Notes: a model not told the origin generated them from the sequence alone. Numbered from the stretch's first letter, positions 34,701 through 48,800 are shown. The stretch: 64,000 nucleotides of DNA from Gnetum montanum (GCA_015680685.1 MNCI01015499.1:383503-447502), one strand, 5' to 3'. Program-made: numbers and translations.

Positions 34701-37700
34701 ATAATGTTTAGAACTTAGTTTGTTGAGGTACATGCATAAGATTTTGATAGAGAATCTTCTCTCTTAGTTTGAATTTAACTTCTCATATCTAGACATCATA
34801 TTGTAGCTTGTTGCATGTCTTGTGCACTTCATTTATTATAAGGGCTACTCTTTGATTTTAAGTGTCATCAGTCTCAGTCTTTCTTTTTGTGGTAAGTTAA
34901 TATCTAAGCCAAGCTTGCATACAGCTATAAGATTATAGAGTTTGGTTTGAATTAGGAATTCAGGTAACTTTCCATATACCAACTCATAGTGAGAGTATCC
35001 TATAGAAAGTTTTCATATTAAGCGATATGCCCATAGGGCATTGTTGAGTTTGTTATTGTAATATTTTCTATATCTACTATTGATCCTTGTTAGGATTCTA
35101 GTGATTTGCATATTAGTTACTTGAACTTAGTCGTTGGCTTAGGGATGCTAGGGTGTTATAAGTTTATGTTCCACCCCCAAGTGTTGCATTAGCTTACGAA
35201 ATGTAACACTTGTAAAATGGGTTCCATTATTAGAAATTAGTGCCCTAGGCACATCAAACCTATTTATCACATGTTGCTAAAAAGATCAAGTTGTAGTAAA
35301 AGAAGTATAGTTAGTAATAGTTGTAGCTTTAGCCGATTTAGTACAATAATTAATAGTAATAATAATGTAAGAATTCTTGTTGGACATGGGAGTGATGGAT
35401 CCCATGAAATCAATTTTCCAAAGGTTAAAAGTCTTTAACAGTTGGAACCACTATTGAAGCCCTTCCATCTTGGTTGTCATTCCTTCATCTTGTTGACATC
35501 GTTCACATGAATGGGTGAAATGGTGGACATCCATGAAGATCATGGGCTAGAAATATCTTTCCATTAAGATTTTTATGGTAGTTCTTCTTCCTACATAGTG
35601 ATCCTAATAAGGGACCTCATGAGCATCCTAGAGGACTCTTATTTGTTTTATATTAGGTACACATAATCGTACTAGGTCATAAGTATAAATTTTGTAGAGG
35701 TTTCCCTCTATCTCTAGCTAGTATTTGACCTAGTGGAAGAATTGCTACTTCCTCCTATGATCCCATTCTATAGGAGTTTCCTGTGTGAGTAGATAGGAAA
35801 AAAATTCATCATATTAGTTTGTAACCCTTAGTGTTTGAACTTCTATTACCTTAGCAAAGAGAAGCTCATCTAGAATTGATCAGACAAGGGTTTTTCAATG
35901 GTCTTGTTATCCCATCCTAACTGAGATAGATGATCAACAACTAGATTATCAATTTTCTTTTTGTCCACCATTGTTAGATTAAAGTCTTGAAAGATCACCA
36001 ACCATCATATAACACAGGGGCTTACTATTTTCTTGTTCATTAGGAAATAAAATTATTTTGTGATTAGTGTATGCAAAAATGGGATAATTGAGAACATAGT
36101 ACTTAATTTTTTTAATAGTATATATCATTGCCATGAGTTTTTTTTCTATACTAGTGTAATTAAGTTGTGCTCCCACAATGCTTTCACTTGCACAATGAAT
36201 GTAGTATGGATGTTTCTAATCATTCATTTGTGTAAGCATTACTTCCAATGCATAGTTAGGTGCATCTATCATGATATGAAAAGGTTTAGACTAATCAAGT
36301 GTGCATAAAATTAGTATTTCTACAAGCTTATCATTTAAATGTTAGAATGCTTATTCGCACTCCTTGGTCCATTCAAATGTTGCATCCTTCTTAGTAAGCT
36401 CCACAAGAAGCTTGGTAACTTTGGACAAGTTTTCAATGAAATGTCTATAGTAAACAATATGTCCAAGTAATGACTTTATATCTTTAATTGTTTGATGCTA
36501 TTTGTTAATTTCTTGGATGACCCTTACCTTTTCACGATTCACCTCAATTCATTTTTCTAAAATTAGGTGTCCTAAGATAATGCTCTTCTAGACCATTAAG
36601 TGGCTCTTTTGTAATTGAGTCGCAAGTTCATTTGCAGACATCATTTCAATATTTACTCAAGGTGGTCCAATGCTTATTGAAAATCAACATCATAGGTGGA
36701 GAAGTCATCCATGAAGATTTGCACTACCAATTTGCTGCTAAAAGATACTAAGGACTAAGTATGAAAAGGTTATGGGAATATGGCCAAAGAACATATTCTT
36801 ATATGAAAAATTTTTCCAAGAACTTATGAAAGTTGTTTTTGGCTTGGTCTTATAGAGCAATTTATATTTTATTGTAACAACTATACCCATCTAGAAAACT
36901 ATAGTAGTTATGCCCTGTAATAGTATCCAACACTTGGTCCATAAATGGTAGTGAAAAATGGTTCTTAAATGTGGTCATGTTTAACAACCTAAAATTTATG
37001 AAAAATTTTCATTACTCTCATTTCTTTGGTATGATAACAAGCAGACTTACCCACTCACTATCTACTAGTGGATAGCTGAACCCAACCTTAAGAAGTTTCT
37101 CAACTTCCTTCTTAACAACTTATTTTAGCTTTGGATTTAACCTTCTTTGTGGTTGCCTCTTGGGTTTAATAGTGGAATCTATGTAGATATGATGTTGAGA
37201 TATGTGTGGATCTATTCCTATTATTTCATCATTTAACCAAGCAAAGGCTATTGATCATTTCTTGACTACCTTCAGTAACTTTTCCTTTTGTTCATTAATG
37301 AGTTGGACATTTATGATTACATGCTTCCCATTGTCTAAGAATATATATTCTAAAGATGATGATAAAGATTTTAGTTCTAAGGGCTTTTGTTTAAAAGTGT
37401 TAGGGATTTTCATCTCTCCCCAATCCATCTCTACTTCTTTCCTATGCTTTGCTTTGAAGAGTTGGCTCCAGATCTACTGCTTCTACTCCATCTTGTTTAT
37501 ATATGCATTTGTGAGAATCTCTACTAGGTCCATACACATTGTGGAGCTAGAGCTATTTTCTATTGTTAGCCATTGGATGCCTTTTTATTTTGTGGCTACC
37601 ATGTACAGTCATCTTTAAATATTGGTGGTTTTAGAATATATCTTGCAAGTTGTAATGGATGTACTTTTGATTACTTATATTTTTTGCATGCAGTTACACC

Positions 37701-38100
37701 CTATGTCACTATATGCAATACATTAAATTCTCTTCTTCTCTATCTTATTACATTTATTTTCCTTAGAGATTTCTTAGGAGATATCTTTGATTTCTAACTT
37801 GGTGTCAATTGCACTTAGCTAAGCCCTCATAATGATTGGGAAGTTTCCTTTGAAATTTCTCATATGGATTAGTAGGAAGTTTGTGGGATATGACCATTTG
37901 CTAATAGTGGTCATAATATACTTCACTAGTTCCAATGGAGCAATAATGGACTGATCTACAAGCTCTAACTTGATATTGCATTTTGTGTGTGGAGGTAGGT
38001 TCCATGTCTTATACATCTCTTGAAAAATTAAATTCACAATGAAACATGAGTCTAGTATAGCTTTGCATGGATCATTCCCTATAATTTACAAATAAATTAG
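34700..38100 (-). mobile_element. Element D: decayed Athila-like Ty3/gypsy pol
   Basis: Leftwards on the - strand: aspartic protease fragment with PCKAILDSC and ITPLEL-like residues (about 38090-37800); reverse transcriptase with SLPFMDQVLDTITGH and SFLDGY (about 37160-36300); RNase H with QLNYTSIEKKLMAMIY and YTNHK (about 36180-35980); integrase with RFDVPRALISNNGTHF (about 35270-35200). Catalytic positions are lost: the integrase Asp of the DNG motif is Asn, and the usual VEV glutamate is Gln. Many stops and frame changes are present. LTRs were not identified, so the limits are those of recognisable protein. Confidence 0.72.
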
Positions 38101-41100
38101 AGGGCTTCTAGGATTAGTTCTCCTCCTGGGAAGGTGTCCTGCTTTTATCTAATTTGTGACTACGTGAGTTAACATGATAGTTTAAAGATCTTAAGTCTTT
38201 GGTTTGAAAGTGAGTTTGTAGATATTCCTTGGGTAGTTTGAAAAGAATCCAAACCTATAAATACCTACAATGGTTTGGATGGACTATTAGGCCTAAATAA
38301 TAAATTTTTAAGGCTTATACTTGAAACCACTTAAGTTGTTGCCTACTTTCAAATCTATTGCTTTCATGACATCGTGTTGTTGGGGCTATAGAGGTATTTC
38401 ACCTTGCATAGGTAGCGTAGGTGGCACAGAAGTGAAGGTATGAGATGCAGAGTGTTGCTAAGGATAATAAGGAGTGATGAGCTATTCTATAGTTGGATTG
38501 GTTATGTTGTTGGTTCTTCACCTCATCTATGAGTCACCTGAATGTCATAATCTTGGAGGTAAGCCTAGGTGATTTAAGTACCTAGAAGAAATGATGAACT
38601 TAAGAGTTTACTGCTGCTTCCCTTGACATTTCAACTTTTCCCTCAATCAATATCTGTTACCTGTCAATCACTAGTACATCCAAAGAGCATGATTTCTTTC
38701 TAACATAAAGCAATAATACGCAAGGAATCCAACTTCTCTTTTATTAAAATGAAATGATATTTATACAAACTTTATAGCCTTGACTCATATAAATATAATG
38801 AGAAAAGGTATTTACATGGATGAGACCCCTTACCTCACTCTAGTGTTGAGAAAGGATTCCCATCTTTGCTCATACAAATGAAATAAGAATAATAATACAA
38901 AAATCGAAAGAGAAATAGGAAAAATCAGCAATTGCCTTAAGGGAATGAGTAATTGAGCAGCAAGGAAACATAGATCTTAGACTAACCTCCTTAAGGGTTA
39001 GGAAGAACAAAGCCCAACACCTCAATTTATGCAAAATATAAATACATTTAATGGAGAGAGAAGGACCATCAATGGGCCTTAAAATTCTTCACCTACTAGG
39101 TAGGTGGCTATAAAGTCAAGTCCTCACCTACTAGGCAGGTGATTCTAGAGTCTTCACCTATTGGGTAGGTGGCTTCCAAGATATCATTGTTGAATTTTTC
39201 CTTCAAAATTCACATACTAGTGATAGGTACAAACCATTTCTTCCTGTATGAAAGATTTGATGGATGCTCTTCATGGCCAACTTTGATCAACCATAACTTT
39301 CATGTTTGAAATTTGTTTTATGCAACCTAGGGATCAAGATCAGTTAATTCAAACATTTTGGACATGATGGTATAGTTAAAATTTTCATTTGAGATCATTT
39401 AATCCTAATTTGTTATCCTAAAAAATAAGATATACAAAAATATTATTAATGGAATAGAACATAATATAAATGATAACAATTGACTAAAATATACTTACTA
39501 GTGATTTAATATAAAGTAAAATAAAAATTATTTTATTAAGAAATATTACTACTTTAGGTGCTCATCATAACCTCTAGCTAGCATTTTGCCAATCCCCTGG
39601 CAAAATAATGTGAAAGAAATAATGAGGACCAAAACTTATTAACTATTTTTCAAGAGGAAATTGAAGTACTCAAAGGAAAACCTCAATCATTGATCTTTGT
39701 TTGTTATATACTAAGTAACCAACCATGAAACTCTTATTATTATTTGTAACATTAGTCTTTTCTTTTCTTTATTTTTAAAGAAAAAGCTTACATCCAATGC
39801 ATTAAGCAACCAACTTGTTAATCTTGAAGTCATTCCATTAGATGAATCTTTTTTCAAAAATAGTAACGAGTAATAGGAATTAATTTGAAGTATTTCATTG
39901 TATCTCATTTGAATAAATTTTAGTTTTCATGTTATTTATGATCTATATTGGAAATCATTCTAGGCTTCCTAAGTATTGATCTATGCCAAGTTTGCTTTTG
40001 TTAGATTCTTCTATTTAGCTGTTAGGATACTAAAACTTTTGGAGGCACACCATCCACATTCAACTTTGATAGCCTAGGACAACTCACAAGGACAAATACT
40101 GTAAAATTTTAAGAATGGATTTTCTAATTTAACTATATTAACATTTTAGGTGTATCATTCCTTGCAGCCCCCTTAAACTAAAAATAGGCTCTTAATGTTT
40201 TTAAGGTGATAACAAGGAATGAGACATAATAGAATGGATAAAGAACTAACAAACTAAGAAATGGCCACCATATAAGTAATCAACCTATCCCATAGAAAAA
40301 GAATAAAAATTCAAATTTTAGTAGAATAAAGTATATGATTTAGGAAATTAGCTTTCTCAAATTGCAAATACCTAAAGTACATAAAATGTCATACAAGAAG
40401 ATGAATGCACATAAATCAATAGGTAAAGAGAAGTAAATAGCATGCCCCTTTTATTTATATATAATTGTTTGTATCATTAACTTTTTGTTATTATACTTTT
40501 TTGAGATCAATAATGCTCAAGTTGTCTTGGTGCCATTAGAATTCAAATCATTGAGAAGATTATTTCACTGCCAATGAGCATGGTCCCGAAGGAAACTTTG
40601 TCCATGGTGCACATCACTTCACAAGCTAGAATTCTGACATGAGTATTGGTCACTTAGCTGCACTACCAATGAATAGGATCTCATAGGATACTTTGCTCAT
40701 GGTGCAGTTCAACCCTCATGTACATGCCTCTTCTTCTTTTTTTGAAATAATTATCTAGGCAACATCGTAGTAGATTAAGCATTTATCATTCCTTTGATAA
40801 CCTTCAATTTACTTTAAGTAACTAAAATTTGGGACATAGAAATAGATATGATGCATAGCCTAAAGATCCATGTGGCATTATTATCATTGTATGTCAAGTT
40901 ATAGACTTAGGTAAGATTCATTTGTCCAAGCTAAAAATTCCAAAAATATATACTATAATCTTGCAAAACTTTGAATATAAATAGAAAATGGGAATTGATT
41001 ATAAAAATAGGAAATATTGATAATAAGTTTAGATAATATTCCCCATGTAACCGTGGCTACCAGTTAATAAGCTATCCAACCTATTATATTATTTGGTAGG

Positions 41101-41150
41101 ATGGAGACTAGGACTGAGGTTGAGACTAAATTAGAAATTAAATTTAAAAT
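38101..41150. other. Retroelement-derived non-coding DNA, possible LTRs
   Basis: No gene recognised. Near 38640-38660 a - strand junction, TTGACA then GGTAACAGATAT, resembles an LTR end followed by an initiator-tRNA-type PBS (TGGTATCAGAG) with two mismatches. An AATAAA at about 38745 and a TATTTATA at about 39045 sit as expected for an LTR on that strand. Three short palindromic units occur at 39090-39180. The stretch 39560-41100 may be the 3' LTR of element E. No partner was found for either candidate inside the window. Confidence 0.35.
39090..39185. repeat. Three tandem palindromic units
   Basis: 'cacctactaggtaggtg' and two variants recur about every 36-45 bases. Each is a near-perfect palindrome around CCTAC/GTAGG. 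Confidence 0.75.
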
Positions 41151-44100
41151 TTTATTCTATAAGGCTACTTTTAATTTTTCCTCCTTGACTAGGGGTCACA
41201 CATTTTAGGTCCATTAAACACCTAGAGCAAGACCTAATTAGATCTTACATAATGCTATAGAGTTCATGAAACATAATCATATCGATAGTTGGAGGATTTG
41301 GATCATCATCTAGCTTTTCTGGGCTAGATAGTTGGAGTTCGATTTCAAGTTGTTCACATGTCGTATACAACTTAAGTCTTTGATCATTAACTAGAAAAGT
41401 GAGCTCACTATCTTCTAGGGTTGCGATTTTAACATTGGCATTAGGATAGACTTCAAAAACCTAATATGGACCTTCCCATTTAGAAACTAATATTCCTGGA
41501 AACATATGAAGTTGCATATTATAAAGTAAGACCTTATCGCCCTTGTTAAATTTTTTATTCATAATGTAAGCATCATGACAAAGTTTGGTTTGATTTTTAA
41601 TAACATGTTACTTATTAATTGCCTTAAGATGTGCTTCATCAAGTTCATTTAGTTGTATAAGTTATCCTTCCATATTTAAAGCCTCATCAAAGCCTATTAA
41701 TTGAGCTAAGTGTCAAAAATGATGCTTAATTTCAATAGGCAATAAACATTATTTTGCATATACTAGTTGGTAACGAGAGAAAATGAGGCATCATTAAGTT
41801 TTCTAGCTTACTTATTTCTTCATATAGATGCTATCTTCGTCAATATCCTAACTATAGCTCCATTTGCATTTTTAACTTGACCATTAGTTTTTGGGTGATA
41901 TGGTATTGCTAGTTTATGTAGAATTCCAAAAGACTTCATAAGATGTTCCATAGTTTTCTTAATAAAATAAGTTTCTTGAATTAAGACTCTAGGCATGCTA
42001 AACCTTGTTATCACATGTTCATGAAGAAAGGAAATTACTACTTTTACATCATTAGTTGTGGTAGAATTTGCTTTAACCCATTTAGTAACATAATCAATAT
42101 AGACTAGAATGTAGTCGTTTCCTTGCGATGGAGAAAATGGTCCTAAGAAATCAATCCCCCATACATCAAAGGGGTTAGAAATAGAGATAGGTTATTGTGG
42201 CATTTCATGTCATTTGGAAAGTGACTCAACTAGTTGGAAGTCGTCACAAGATTTGGAAAAGGCAAGTGCATCATTAAAGAGAGTCAGCCAATAAAATCCA
42301 CTATTTAATACTTTTATCCCTATATGTTTGCCATTGAAATGTCCTCTACCAAAATTGTCATGACACATTCTATGTATCGATTATTGTTCCCATTCAAGAA
42401 CACATCTATGAGTGATATTATCTACCACATGTTTTATAGAGATAAGATTCAATTTAAATGTGCTCATCCACCCTCCTTAAGAAACTTAATTTTTCATTAC
42501 AATCCCAATGAGATAGAGTTTTTAAGGTTACCAAATAGTTTGCAATGTTGGCATATCATGGTTCTTTTTGTTGTAAATGAAAAAAGTTTTCATTTGGATA
42601 TTTATCATTAAGAGATCCTAGTGTTCTAAACTCTTTTGGTAATTGTAATTGTGAAATATTATTAGCTATCACATTTTCTTGTTTTTTTATCAAGAATTTG
42701 CAAGTCAAACTCTTGGAGTAAGAAATACCATGGCATTATTCTTGAATTTTTGATTTTCTCTATGGTCAAAAACTTAATAGTAGAGTGATCCATATATACT
42801 TGAATTTTATAACCTACAAGATAGTGTCAAAATTTATCTAGAGCATATATTATTGCTAGGAGTTCTTTTTCAATGGTGGTATAATTAATTTAAGCATTGT
42901 CCAAATTTTTGAAAATGTTATGAATAATCTTAGATTCTTCATTGAGTAATTGTCCTAATATAGCTCTTATGGCTATATCACTAGCATCATACATTAAATT
43001 AAAGGGAATTTCTTGTTACATTAAATGGTAATTTTCTCTTTAAGATTTTGAAATGCTTTCTCACAATCATTTTTCCAATGAAATGAAATCTCTTTTTTAA
43101 GTAAATGATATAGTGGTTTAGAAATTTTTGAAAAGTATTTAATAAAACATTCCACATGTCCTAGAAAGGATCTAAGACTTCAAATGTGAGTTGGTGAGGG
43201 TAAATCAATTATGAAATTTACTTTATTTTGGTCCATTTCATTGACCTCCCTAGAGATGACATGACCTAGAACTACCCCTTTTATAACCATAAGATGGCTC
43301 TTTTCCCAAATTAACTTTAGATTTTGTTAAATGCATATTTATAACACTAATTCTAACCTATCTAAGATTTGATCAAAGGAAATTCCAAATAATGAAAAGT
43401 CATCCATAAAAACCTCAACAAATTCTTTGTGCATATTAGCAAATATTGAGGTCATGGCTCTTTGAAAGGTGGTAAGAGCATTACATAATCCAAATGACAT
43501 TCTTCTAAATGCAAAGGAACCAAAAGGAAATGTGAATGTAGTTTTATGTTTATCTTCAATGGCTATGGCTATTTGGTTATAACCATTGAATCCATTTGAG
43601 AAACAATGTTATTGATATCCTTGTAAACATTCAAGAATTTGATCAATGTATGGTAATGGAAAATGATCTTTTCTTGTGTATTGATATAGTTTTCTATAAT
43701 CCATACATACTCACCATTTTACATTTTTCTTAGGTACCATAGTCATGGGATTAACCCATTCACTATTAGAGATGGGATAAATTATCCATTCTCTCCATAG
43801 TTTAGTGATTTCTTCTTTCATAATTTATTTCAATTCAGGGTTAAGTCTCCTAGGATGTATTCATATTGGTTTGTCTCCATCCTCTTAGTAGATGCAATGT
43901 TGACATATGTTTGGGGATATTCCTTCCTTTAAATCTTCATAAGTCCAAGAAAATGCATCCATTCTTCTTATTAATGCATTTAGTAGCTTACCTTCTTGTT
44001 CTGCTGTTAATTCAGAATTTATGATTAAGGGTTTATCCTTAGGTATAAAGATATTTTTTAGGGTGACTAGTAGTTTTTTAAGTTGGATTGCATTTTTTTG

Positions 44101-44309
44101 TAAGGGTTTTTCTAATGTTAATGTATTAGATCCAAACTCTAATGATTGATTAATTTGGTCATGAAGTTTCTAATCTTCATTAATATGAACTTTCTATTGA
44201 TTTTTGAGAACAACTACTTCTTCATCCTTAGCTAACATCACCAGGGCCACTTTTAAATCATTTTTACTTCTTGACATCTTTCTAAAACATTCTTTTTAAG
44301 GTTAATTAT
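41150..44309 (-). mobile_element. Element E (3' part): Athila-like pol, interrupted by element C
   Basis: Leftwards on the - strand: pre-RT block with FSWTYEDLKGIS-like residues (about 43950), reverse transcriptase with DHFPLPYIDQILE and FMDDFSLFG (about 43870-43200), RNase H debris (about 43050-42700), and integrase with [12 protein letters not shown] and [13 protein letters not shown] (about 42010-41820). The integrase C-terminal part, with GDKVLLYNMQLHMFPG, follows (about 41560-41400). The RT active site FMDD is intact, but stops and frameshifts abound, and the integrase GQVE glutamate is Lys. The block order matches Athila elements. Its 5' part continues at 62679-64000, beyond element C. 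Confidence 0.8.
44305..44309. repeat. Target-site duplication of element C, left
   Basis: ATTAT, against AATAT at 62679-62683: four of five bases match, as expected for an old insertion. Confidence 0.55.
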
Positions 44310-45883
44310 TATAGCGACCAAAAACATCGGTGGCTGGAACACCGAGAGGTCACTAGGCATATAGCCTAACCCCGAATCCGTGCGAGGGCCATGCTGGATA
44401 TAAACAGATGTGAGGTGCTCTGAACGATTTGGTCGATCAGATAGGAACTTAATCGGTGTACAATAACCTTTGATAAGCATTTTTTTGGAGGCGTTATATG
44501 CAAGTTGAAATAATAAGCCACAAACGTAAAATGATGAAAAATAATGCAAGATATGATAATAGCAAACAAAGAATGAAACAAGCTTGGGTGAGGAAGTGCA
44601 CGGCCCCAAGATCGGGGGATTTAATTTTTGCTTGACTGAAGAAGATGTACAACAGATGGTAGTGTGGATAGGCATAGCTTGCAATGAAGTAGTATGGTCA
44701 TAGCTCCTTGAACTGCTGTCAATAGCTTACTAACAAGAGCCTTTTGCTTTCCAGTCTCCTTGTCACAACTAATCGCTAAAAAGCCAAAATGCCAAAATGA
44801 TAACCAAGAAGCCAATTTCCAGAGAAGTGATTTGCAAAAGCCAATAATGCCAAAAGCCAACCATGTTAGAATGCTCTAAGAAAACTATAGGAATGATCAA
44901 TCCAAAAGCCAACGATGCAAAAATCCAACCCCTTCAACATTGTTTGCCAAGGTATTTATGAAGCTAGGAGTAGGAGAAAAACATGGTTTGGATACCACAT
45001 GTCCTGGGTCCCATAGAGTGAAAAAGTAACTATGCCATGATGTTGTGTGATGCTGGCTACGAAACACGCTATGCCATGACCATTCTATTGAAGCTGCATG
45101 TGCCAGAGTCCAGTGAGCTACCATGCTTGTTACAAGAAAATTGTCAACAATGCATGTGAAGTAGGGCCTATGCTCCAGGACTATGTCTTCCTTGCTCTGG
45201 CAAGCAAGGACAAGTGTAGGGACAACTTTGGGAATAGTTAGGGGGTGTAAAACAAAGCAAGCTTGGCAAAGATGCTACGATAGTTAATGGTTGAAGCATG
45301 GGCAAATGTGCTTCGCCATGAGTCAGGACTACATTATGCATAGCGTAGCACAGCGTAGCATTCATGTTGCAATGATTTCTGACAAAACTTACCATATTTT
45401 TTTGTATCATGTTACTTATGCTTCAAGGATGAAGTGGGAAGATACCCCAGAGGACCAAATCATTGTTAGTATGCATCTTGGGTGCTTTATTAGCCTTTCC
45501 AAGACCTGCTACACTATGCAGTGTAGTGTAGCATAGAAGGTCTTGAAGTTAGAAAACTTGCCAAACTATTTAGTGCATCCTAAACACGTTTGAAAACTCC
45601 TAGCATGGTCCCTGGGTAGACCGTCAGCCAAGTCAAGTTTCAAGTTGGGCAGACCAGAGAGTGTAACAAACTTGTTAGCCCAGGAGATAGAAAATTTTTC
45701 AGACTATACGGTCTACCCCCAGTGCCTCTTTCATTCAAACTGGCCTTGTTGTTGGATGTGACGTTGACTGTAATATAGAGGGTAGTGTTTGCACAGTCCA
45801 ACGTGACACCGTGCTTGCAGGAACCCTTACCCAAATTCTAGGACTGTTGAATCATGAGAGTATCAAAATTTATGTTGTTTTAA
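44310..45883 (-). repeat. 3' LTR of element C (1574 bp)
   Basis: Roughly 88% identical by eye to 61452-62678 over the first 400 bases. Terminal TG has become TA at the left end, and CA has become TA at the right end, both transitions. It has about 400 bases (about 44850-45270) missing from the other LTR. The stem TGCTACAC/GTGTAGCA is at 45507-45533. Confidence 0.88.
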
Positions 45884-45902
45884 TGGACCCTCTTTGTTGA
45901 AG
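45884..45902 (-). promoter_or_regulatory. Polypurine tract of element C
   Basis: On the - strand AACAAAGAGGGTCCAT abuts the LTR, one transition away from the tract of element A. Confidence 0.75.
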
Positions 45903-47287
45903 TCTGGAGGATTTTCTTGAGAGACGTTGACAAAGAATACGAAACACCATGAAGAACCAGGCACCAACACTGCTCTTTAGTGTCCACTTAAACCATGCTT
46001 TGCCATGTTTGAAAGTACTGGGAGAGATTGTAAGGTAAGGGGGTAAGGGATAGAGTTGAGAAAATAGGTTAAGGGAAGTAATGAATGTAAGGTGAAAGGC
46101 TTTGAAAAACCTTTACCATAGCATGATCCCTCGTCAGAGTGCTTATGAGGGAGTTGGCACACATGGACATTTTTTTTGACCTTTGACCTCTCATTGGGGT
46201 GCTTAGAGATGGTCAATTTATGATCAAAGCGAGTGTAAAATAGTTGCTATGCCATTTGTTTTAGGCACCTTTTTGTGCTTTATCCTTTGTTGTACATGCA
46301 TGTTCACTTGTAGACAACATTGTTGTTGTTGCAGGACAGGTGTTTCCTCCCTAGAATGAGTTGTGTTACATTCATATGGGGCTTTGACCTACCTACAAAT
46401 GCTTCCCATGGGACGGGTTGCGTTACGCCTACCATGGACTTGGTGGTTGGGCATGTGGAAGGGCTTTGTGCATTGGGAAAGCTTGTAAAAAGGATACAAA
46501 AATTACAAATATAGGAAATGGGGGTTGAACTGGCTGAAAGGGAGAGTAGGGTGTGTACTTTCAAGTAGCTAGGCTAATCACAGTGATCACTTCAGAACAA
46601 TGTAGTATCTTTCTCTCATGGCAAAGTGCATCTCTGAACAACACCATCTTGGCTTGTATCTTGCAAACATAATAGAGGGAAAACCAGAAAAATGACCATG
46701 AAGTGAAGTGAGAGCAAAGTACCACTTGCTTTAGACACCGCTAGAGTGGTGAGTATTGTTGTCGAGGTGTGCGATGGCCAAAGCAGGAAGGCCAGCACAG
46801 ATCCTAGCCACGGTAGGCTGGAAATGGTGCAATCGAAGAGACTAGGAAAAATAGTGATGCAAGTGCTCAGGATTCCTTGCCTAAGGAAAACATCATGTGG
46901 TCCAGCTACAAGGTGAGAAGCCTAACAGTTGAACATGTCTTAGGCTTAGACTATGGTGAAGGTTGGAGGATGGTAGCCTTGTGACGAGGCCACAATAGTG
47001 CTAGGCCTCCAGCAATAGGTGTTGACGGCAAAGGCTACTACTAGGATGAGTGGCTATGGTAGCGGTAGCTCCGGAAGGTCAGCACAATGTCAAACGACAT
47101 CTCTGGAAGATCAACAAGATGCCAAGGGTAGTGACACTACATGTGTTCTAGAGGATTTTTTCTTAGCATTGTGAACTATATTCTGGAACTGCAACATCCC
47201 ACCCCATGTTGTCTAGAAGTTTGAGAGTGTGCATGATCACTTGTTTATAGGGTCATGGATGTGAGCTAGGGGGCATTGCATTGCAAA
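45903..47287 (-). other. Non-coding 3' region of element C
   Basis: Between the third hairpin array and the 3' LTR. Homologous to 22293-23487 of element A. Short open frames have no recognisable domain. Confidence 0.55.
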
Positions 47288-47636
47288 CCAAGTTTAAGGT
47301 CTTGGTAGACCATCATATGTGCTAGTTTAAGGTCCCAATAGATTGTGATGTGCTAGCTTAAGGTCCTAGTAGACCGTTGTGCTAGTTTAACATCGTAGCG
47401 GACAGTGGAAGGCTAGTTTAAGGTCGTAGCAGACCATGTTGTGGGTGCCAGTTTTATGTTGTAGCCCAAGGACGTGCTGTGCCAGTTTATAGTCATAGTG
47501 GACTATTTGTGCCATTTTTACATCATAGCGGATGTTCTTTGCCAGTTTTACATTGTAGTGGACGATCTTTGCTAGTTTTACGTCATAGCAGATGATCTTT
47601 ACCAGTTTTACATTGTAGCAGACGATCTGCTTACCT
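47288..47636. repeat. Hairpin tandem array downstream of integrase (element C)
   Basis: About eleven units of 28-40 bases with a constant 'agtttta' spacer and variable palindromic core. Examples are GGTC/GACC near 47306, ATAGTC/GACTAT at 47489-47506, and ACATC/GATGT at 47520-47535. Cores change but the stem is often preserved. Confidence 0.85.
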
Positions 47637-47649
47637 TGCTTTGTACCCA

Positions 47650-48800
47650 ATGTGATCCTTTGCATCAGACATAGTATGGCTTGAGATATAAGTGGTTGAC
47701 AGGATTTGCGAACTCGTTGCCATCCATATCAGCTAGTTTGAAGGCCCCGTTCTCATAGGATTTTGTGACTATGAAAGGGCCTTCCCAGTTGGCTAAGAAT
47801 TTGTTTACATGTTCACGAATAGCCTTGAGGACTAGGTCCCCCTTTTTTATTGGCTATTGACGTAAGTTGCAGTGATGCTTTTGCCATTGCTTGTCCTGGT
47901 ACCATTCGATGTGATCAAGTGTTCGAGCACGCTCCTCCTCTATGGAGTCAAGATCGATGATCCTTGAGTCGTTGTTTTGAACCTCATCTACGATGTTTGA
48001 GAGGATCATTCAAAGTCATGGAACTTAGAATTCAAGAGGTAACACTAATTTAGATCCATAAACAAGACTATATGGAGTGTTACCTGTAGCTGTTTAGCAT
48101 GTTGTATGGTAAGCCCACAACACATAGAAGATTTGCTCGTGTCATCGCCTCTTACTGCTACTAAGCATCTTTTTGAGAAGGTTGATAATATTTTTATTTG
48201 TTTCCTTTGCTTGACTATTTGCTTGTGGGTAGTATGGCGATGAAAAATATTGCTTGATGCCAAGGTTGTGACAAAAGGTTTTGGTTTATGCGCTACTAAA
48301 TTATGGCCCATTGTCTATCATAATAGTCATGGGAAGAGCAAACCTTGTTACTATATTATCCAAGATAAAGTGGCAAACCTATTGAGATGTAGTCTTTCTC
48401 ATGGGAATAGCCTCCACCCACTTTGTAAAGTATTCAGTTATAGTGATAATGAAGCTATGCCCTACAGAAGACTTAGGTGTGATGAGTCCTATGATGTCTA
48501 GTCCTCAACGTTGGAATGGCCACATGATCTTTGTAGGATGTAGCTCAGTGGGTGACATGTCTATGAGATTTGCATGGCATTGACATACATTGCATGTCCT
48601 AACATTGGCAAGGAAATCTCGTTCTACGCAAGGCTAGTAGTACCCTAGGCATTTGATTTTTGCTACCATGGCCTTAAGGGCTATGTGTCCCCAACATAAT
48701 TTCTCATGAACTTCATTAACAATTTTTTGTGCTTCTTCCCCACCAACACAAGTTAGTAATATCCCATCAAAGAAGCATTTGCATAAGGTATTATCTCCTA
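47650..48800 (-). pseudogene. Integrase of element C
   Basis: Zinc-binding HHCC domain with H..K.CWGH and CNVCQ (about 48790-48590), then the catalytic core with WGLDIIG, YFTKWVEA and IMDNGP supplying two of the three acidic residues. The C-terminal part has NWEGPFIV and LADMDG (about 47800-47700). The third acidic residue should be the Glu of Q-A-E. The sequence near 48222 reads SQAKETNK, so it is Lys, a single G-to-A change. Stops are few but present. No chromodomain is seen, as usual for the Tat lineage. Confidence 0.85.

Noticed and set aside
47288-47636. CRISPR-like array
   Set aside because: Units vary in length and sequence and have no constant repeat with unique spacers. The context is a plant retrotransposon.
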